NCBI GenBank assembly: GCA_017477005.1
Contig: JAFUXY010000466.1
Span: 1-6,211, forward strand
Direction of reading: 5' to 3'
Source of the DNA: Lachnospiraceae bacterium
GTDB taxonomy: Bacteria > Bacillota > Clostridia > Lachnospirales > Lachnospiraceae
DNA: 6,211 bases
The notes under the pieces were generated by a model that saw only the letters and a list, made by a program, of their open reading frames with translations, was not told the DNA's origin and searched no databases. Shown here piece after piece: positions 4,967 to 6,211 of this stretch (the first letter of the stretch is position 1; every line of letters begins with the position of its first letter). The position numbers and the translations under genes were made by a program.

Positions 4967-5084
4967 TTAAGGAAAGCACTGATTTAATCGTATTTCCTCA
5001 AAAACCATGCACACAAATCACATAGGAATGCACTTCGTGCAGCGATTTGGTGCAAAGGAAACGCTTTAATCAGCGTTTCCTTAA
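4967..5084. repeat. ~115-bp MITE-like folded element with inverted ends
   Basis: The ends read TTAAGGAAAGCACTGATT (from 4967) and, in reverse complement, TTAAGGAAACGCTGATTAAA (from 5084), forming imperfect terminal inverted repeats. The right end is also a perfect local hairpin: AAGGAAACGC (5055-5064) with GCGTTTCCTT (5073-5082). The centre folds too. TGCACACAAATCAC (5008-5021) pairs with GCGATTTGGTGCA (5042-5054) with one bulge and one mismatch, enclosing TGCAC-TTC-GTGCA (5029-5041). There is no ORF. This looks like a small non-autonomous mobile or intergenic repeat; from memory similar sequences recur in gut Bacillota. It lies just upstream of the two-gene cassette, in its probable promoter or leader region. 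Confidence 0.55.
5057..5080. repeat. Right copy of the GGAAACGC hairpin
   Basis: GGAAACGC-TTTAATCA-GCGTTTCC, an 8-bp perfect stem. It differs from the copy at 4099-4122 at one base (A for G). Both loops are TTTAATCA in the same orientation. A third, decayed relative with the core CTGATTTAATC lies at 4971-4997. Confidence 0.75.
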
Positions 5085-5117
5085 ATTTAACACATCATAT
5101 ATTAGATAATCTTACTA

Positions 5118-5189
5118 GAGTTTATAATAATCATTTCAGCTAAGTATAGCGGCAGCAACATGACAGGCATCCTTAAATATGAAATAGCC
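5118..5189 (-). pseudogene. Possible remnant of a PIN-domain (VapC-like) gene
   Basis: Directly after the T-run of the pyrophosphatase terminator, one minus-strand frame reads GYFIFKDACHVAAAILS, a stop, then NDYYKL and another stop. 'KDACHVAAAILAGCDYF' is a segment I recall from PIN-domain ribonucleases, where the Asp is a metal ligand. Only about 12 residues match, there is no start codon, and stops break the frame. If real, it is a decayed 3' fragment of a toxin-like gene. Chance similarity is quite possible. Confidence 0.25.
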
Positions 5190-5235
5190 AAAAAAAGGAG
5201 CGTACCACTTTCGCAGGCGGCACGCTCCCCTTTTT
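5190..5235 (-). terminator. Terminator of the pyrophosphatase gene
   Basis: On the minus strand GGAGCGTGCC pairs with GGTACGCTCC over 10 positions (one G-U), followed by a run of seven T. It starts about 15 bases after the stop codon. On the plus strand it is followed by five T, so it may work in both directions. Confidence 0.85.
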
Positions 5236-5243
5236 CGTAGTCC

Positions 5244-6211
5244 TTATAACTGCGTCAATCCCCTCGTCAAAGACGGCACCATCTGCTTCTTGCGGGAGAC
5301 CACACCCGGTAAAGTCGCCGTCCTCTCACCAGTCAGTGCATCCTCTCCAAATCCATTGGCGATCACCGCCTCCGAATCCTTTCCGAAACAGATCACCTCA
5401 GATTTTTGCTCAATCACATTTGTCAGCATACAAAAGATCATATCCACGCCCTTTTCCACCACAGCATCCTCCAGACACTGTGCAATATCCGGCGAGAGCT
5501 TGTCGATCTGATTTTGAGACACTACGCTAATCTGCGACACGCCAAAATCAATATCTCCCTGCGTGAAAATCTTGAAATCGGTAAACAGAATTTCTTTCGG
5601 GGTCTTGTCGCCAAAATCGCTCCCGGCCTCAAACATTGCCAGAGCGTGCTTCTCATAATCCACACCGAGCATCTTAGCCAATTCCTTGCCCGCCGCCACA
5701 TCGATCGGCGTACAGGTCGGCGACCGGAACATCAACGTATCCGACAGAATCGCTGAAAGCATCAGTCCTGCAATCTGCGGCTCAATCTCGAAGCCCTTCT
5801 CCTTGAACATATGGAAGATAATCGTATTTGAGCAGCCTAGAGGCTGGTTGCGGAAGAATACCGGCAAACTCGTCTGGTGTCCGCCAATCCGATGGTGGTC
5901 GATGATCTCCAAAAGCTCCGCATCCTCTACGCCATCCACGGCCTGCGAAAATTCGTTGTGGTCCACCAGAATGATCTGCTTGGGCGACATATCCAGCAAA
6001 TGACGCCGTGAAAACATGCCCACATACTTGTGCTTGGCATTCAGCACCGGGAAGGAACGGTGGCGCACCTTCGCCATCGTCTCGGTAATATCCTTGATAA
6101 AATCATCCTCAAAACAGGTAATGAGGTTTTCCTTTGTCATAAAATAATCGACCGGAATGCTCTGGTTGATCAGCCTTGCCACCGTAAAGGAATCATACGG
6201 CGTCGTAATCA
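5244..6211 (-). CDS. ppaC: Family II inorganic pyrophosphatase with CBS domains, partial
   Basis: The 3' part, about 321 codons, is in the window; the frame is open to the right edge, where it reads TTPYDSFT. It hydrolyses pyrophosphate to two phosphates in the cytoplasm and pulls biosynthetic reactions forward; it needs Mn or Co. Counting from codon 6182, residues 1-10 (ARLINQSIP) end a DRTGG-type region and about 11-63 form a CBS domain (YFMTKENLIT...RHRSFPVLN...GMFSRRHLL). Then come the DHH motifs VDHNE (73-77), IDHH (94-97) and LSDTLMFRSPT (146-156). The DHHA2 domain ends with VVSRKKQMVPSL, containing the SRKKQ phosphate-binding motif. The first DHH motif and the other CBS domain lie outside. 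In studied CBS pyrophosphatases, AMP and ADP inhibit and ATP or diadenosine polyphosphates activate. All visible catalytic residues are intact. Start and promoter are not visible. Confidence 0.93.
   Translation of the reverse strand, partial: ITTPYDSFTVARLINQSIPVDYFMTKENLITCFEDDFIKDITETMAKVRHRSFPVLNAKHKYVGMFSRRHLLDMSPKQIILVDHNEFSQAVDGVEDAELLEIIDHHRIGGHQTSLPVFFRNQPLGCSNTIIFHMFKEKGFEIEPQIAGLMLSAILSDTLMFRSPTCTPIDVAAGKELAKMLGVDYEKHALAMFEAGSDFGDKTPKEILFTDFKIFTQGDIDFGVSQISVVSQNQIDKLSPDIAQCLEDAVVEKGVDMIFCMLTNVIEQKSEVICFGKDSEAVIANGFGEDALTGERTATLPGVVSRKKQMVPSLTRGLTQL

Noticed and set aside
4967..5084. CRISPR array or riboswitch
   Set aside because: The repeats are hairpin-forming copies without regular spacers, and no known riboswitch core is visible.

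Overview
The window looks like part of the chromosome of an anaerobic gut-type clostridium, most likely Lachnospiraceae-like. The evidence is a CBS-domain family II pyrophosphatase, an Rpn-type nuclease tail, a DUF6429-like protein, a FlxA-like coiled-coil protein and short hairpin repeats of a kind scattered in gut Bacillota. No rRNA, tRNA, CRISPR array or complete insertion sequence was seen. Species cannot be named from this sequence.

Layout, left to right. (1) 1-192 (+): 3' tail of what looks like an Rpn/PD-(D/E)XK nuclease gene, interrupted by a frameshift at a run of eight A. (2) 288-1220 (-): secreted N-acetylmuramoyl-L-alanine amidase, with its own terminator and a promoter whose 19-bp spacer and dyad match a MerR-family operator. 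(3) 1365-2156 (-): cytoplasmic FlxA-like coiled-coil protein with a strong terminator, an 11-bp inverted repeat in its leader and a possible tiny downstream ORF. (4) 2298-2952 (-): a DUF6429-like gene that has lost its 3' end and runs, out of frame, into a GNAT acetyltransferase that has lost its 5' end. This looks like a deletion scar. (5) 3072-4051 (+): MscS-type mechanosensitive channel with its own promoter and terminator. (6) 4099-5082: an AT-rich island with two overlapping minus-strand genes, a 78-aa unknown protein and a 154-aa retropepsin-like aspartyl protease. Hairpin repeats flank it, and the right-hand one belongs to a ~115-bp MITE-like element. (7) 5118-5189: a possible PIN-domain remnant. 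(8) 5190-6211 (-): terminator and C-terminal two thirds of a CBS-type family II inorganic pyrophosphatase that continues beyond the window.

The pyrophosphatase, channel and amidase are ordinary housekeeping or envelope genes and are GC-richer. Between them lie several signs of recombination: a frameshifted nuclease tail, a gene-fusion scar, a hairpin-flanked AT-rich two-gene cassette and a toxin-like remnant. The best candidate for an undescribed system is the small-protein/retropepsin pair. Its genes overlap by ATGA, so they are probably made together, and it appears to have been inserted as a unit.
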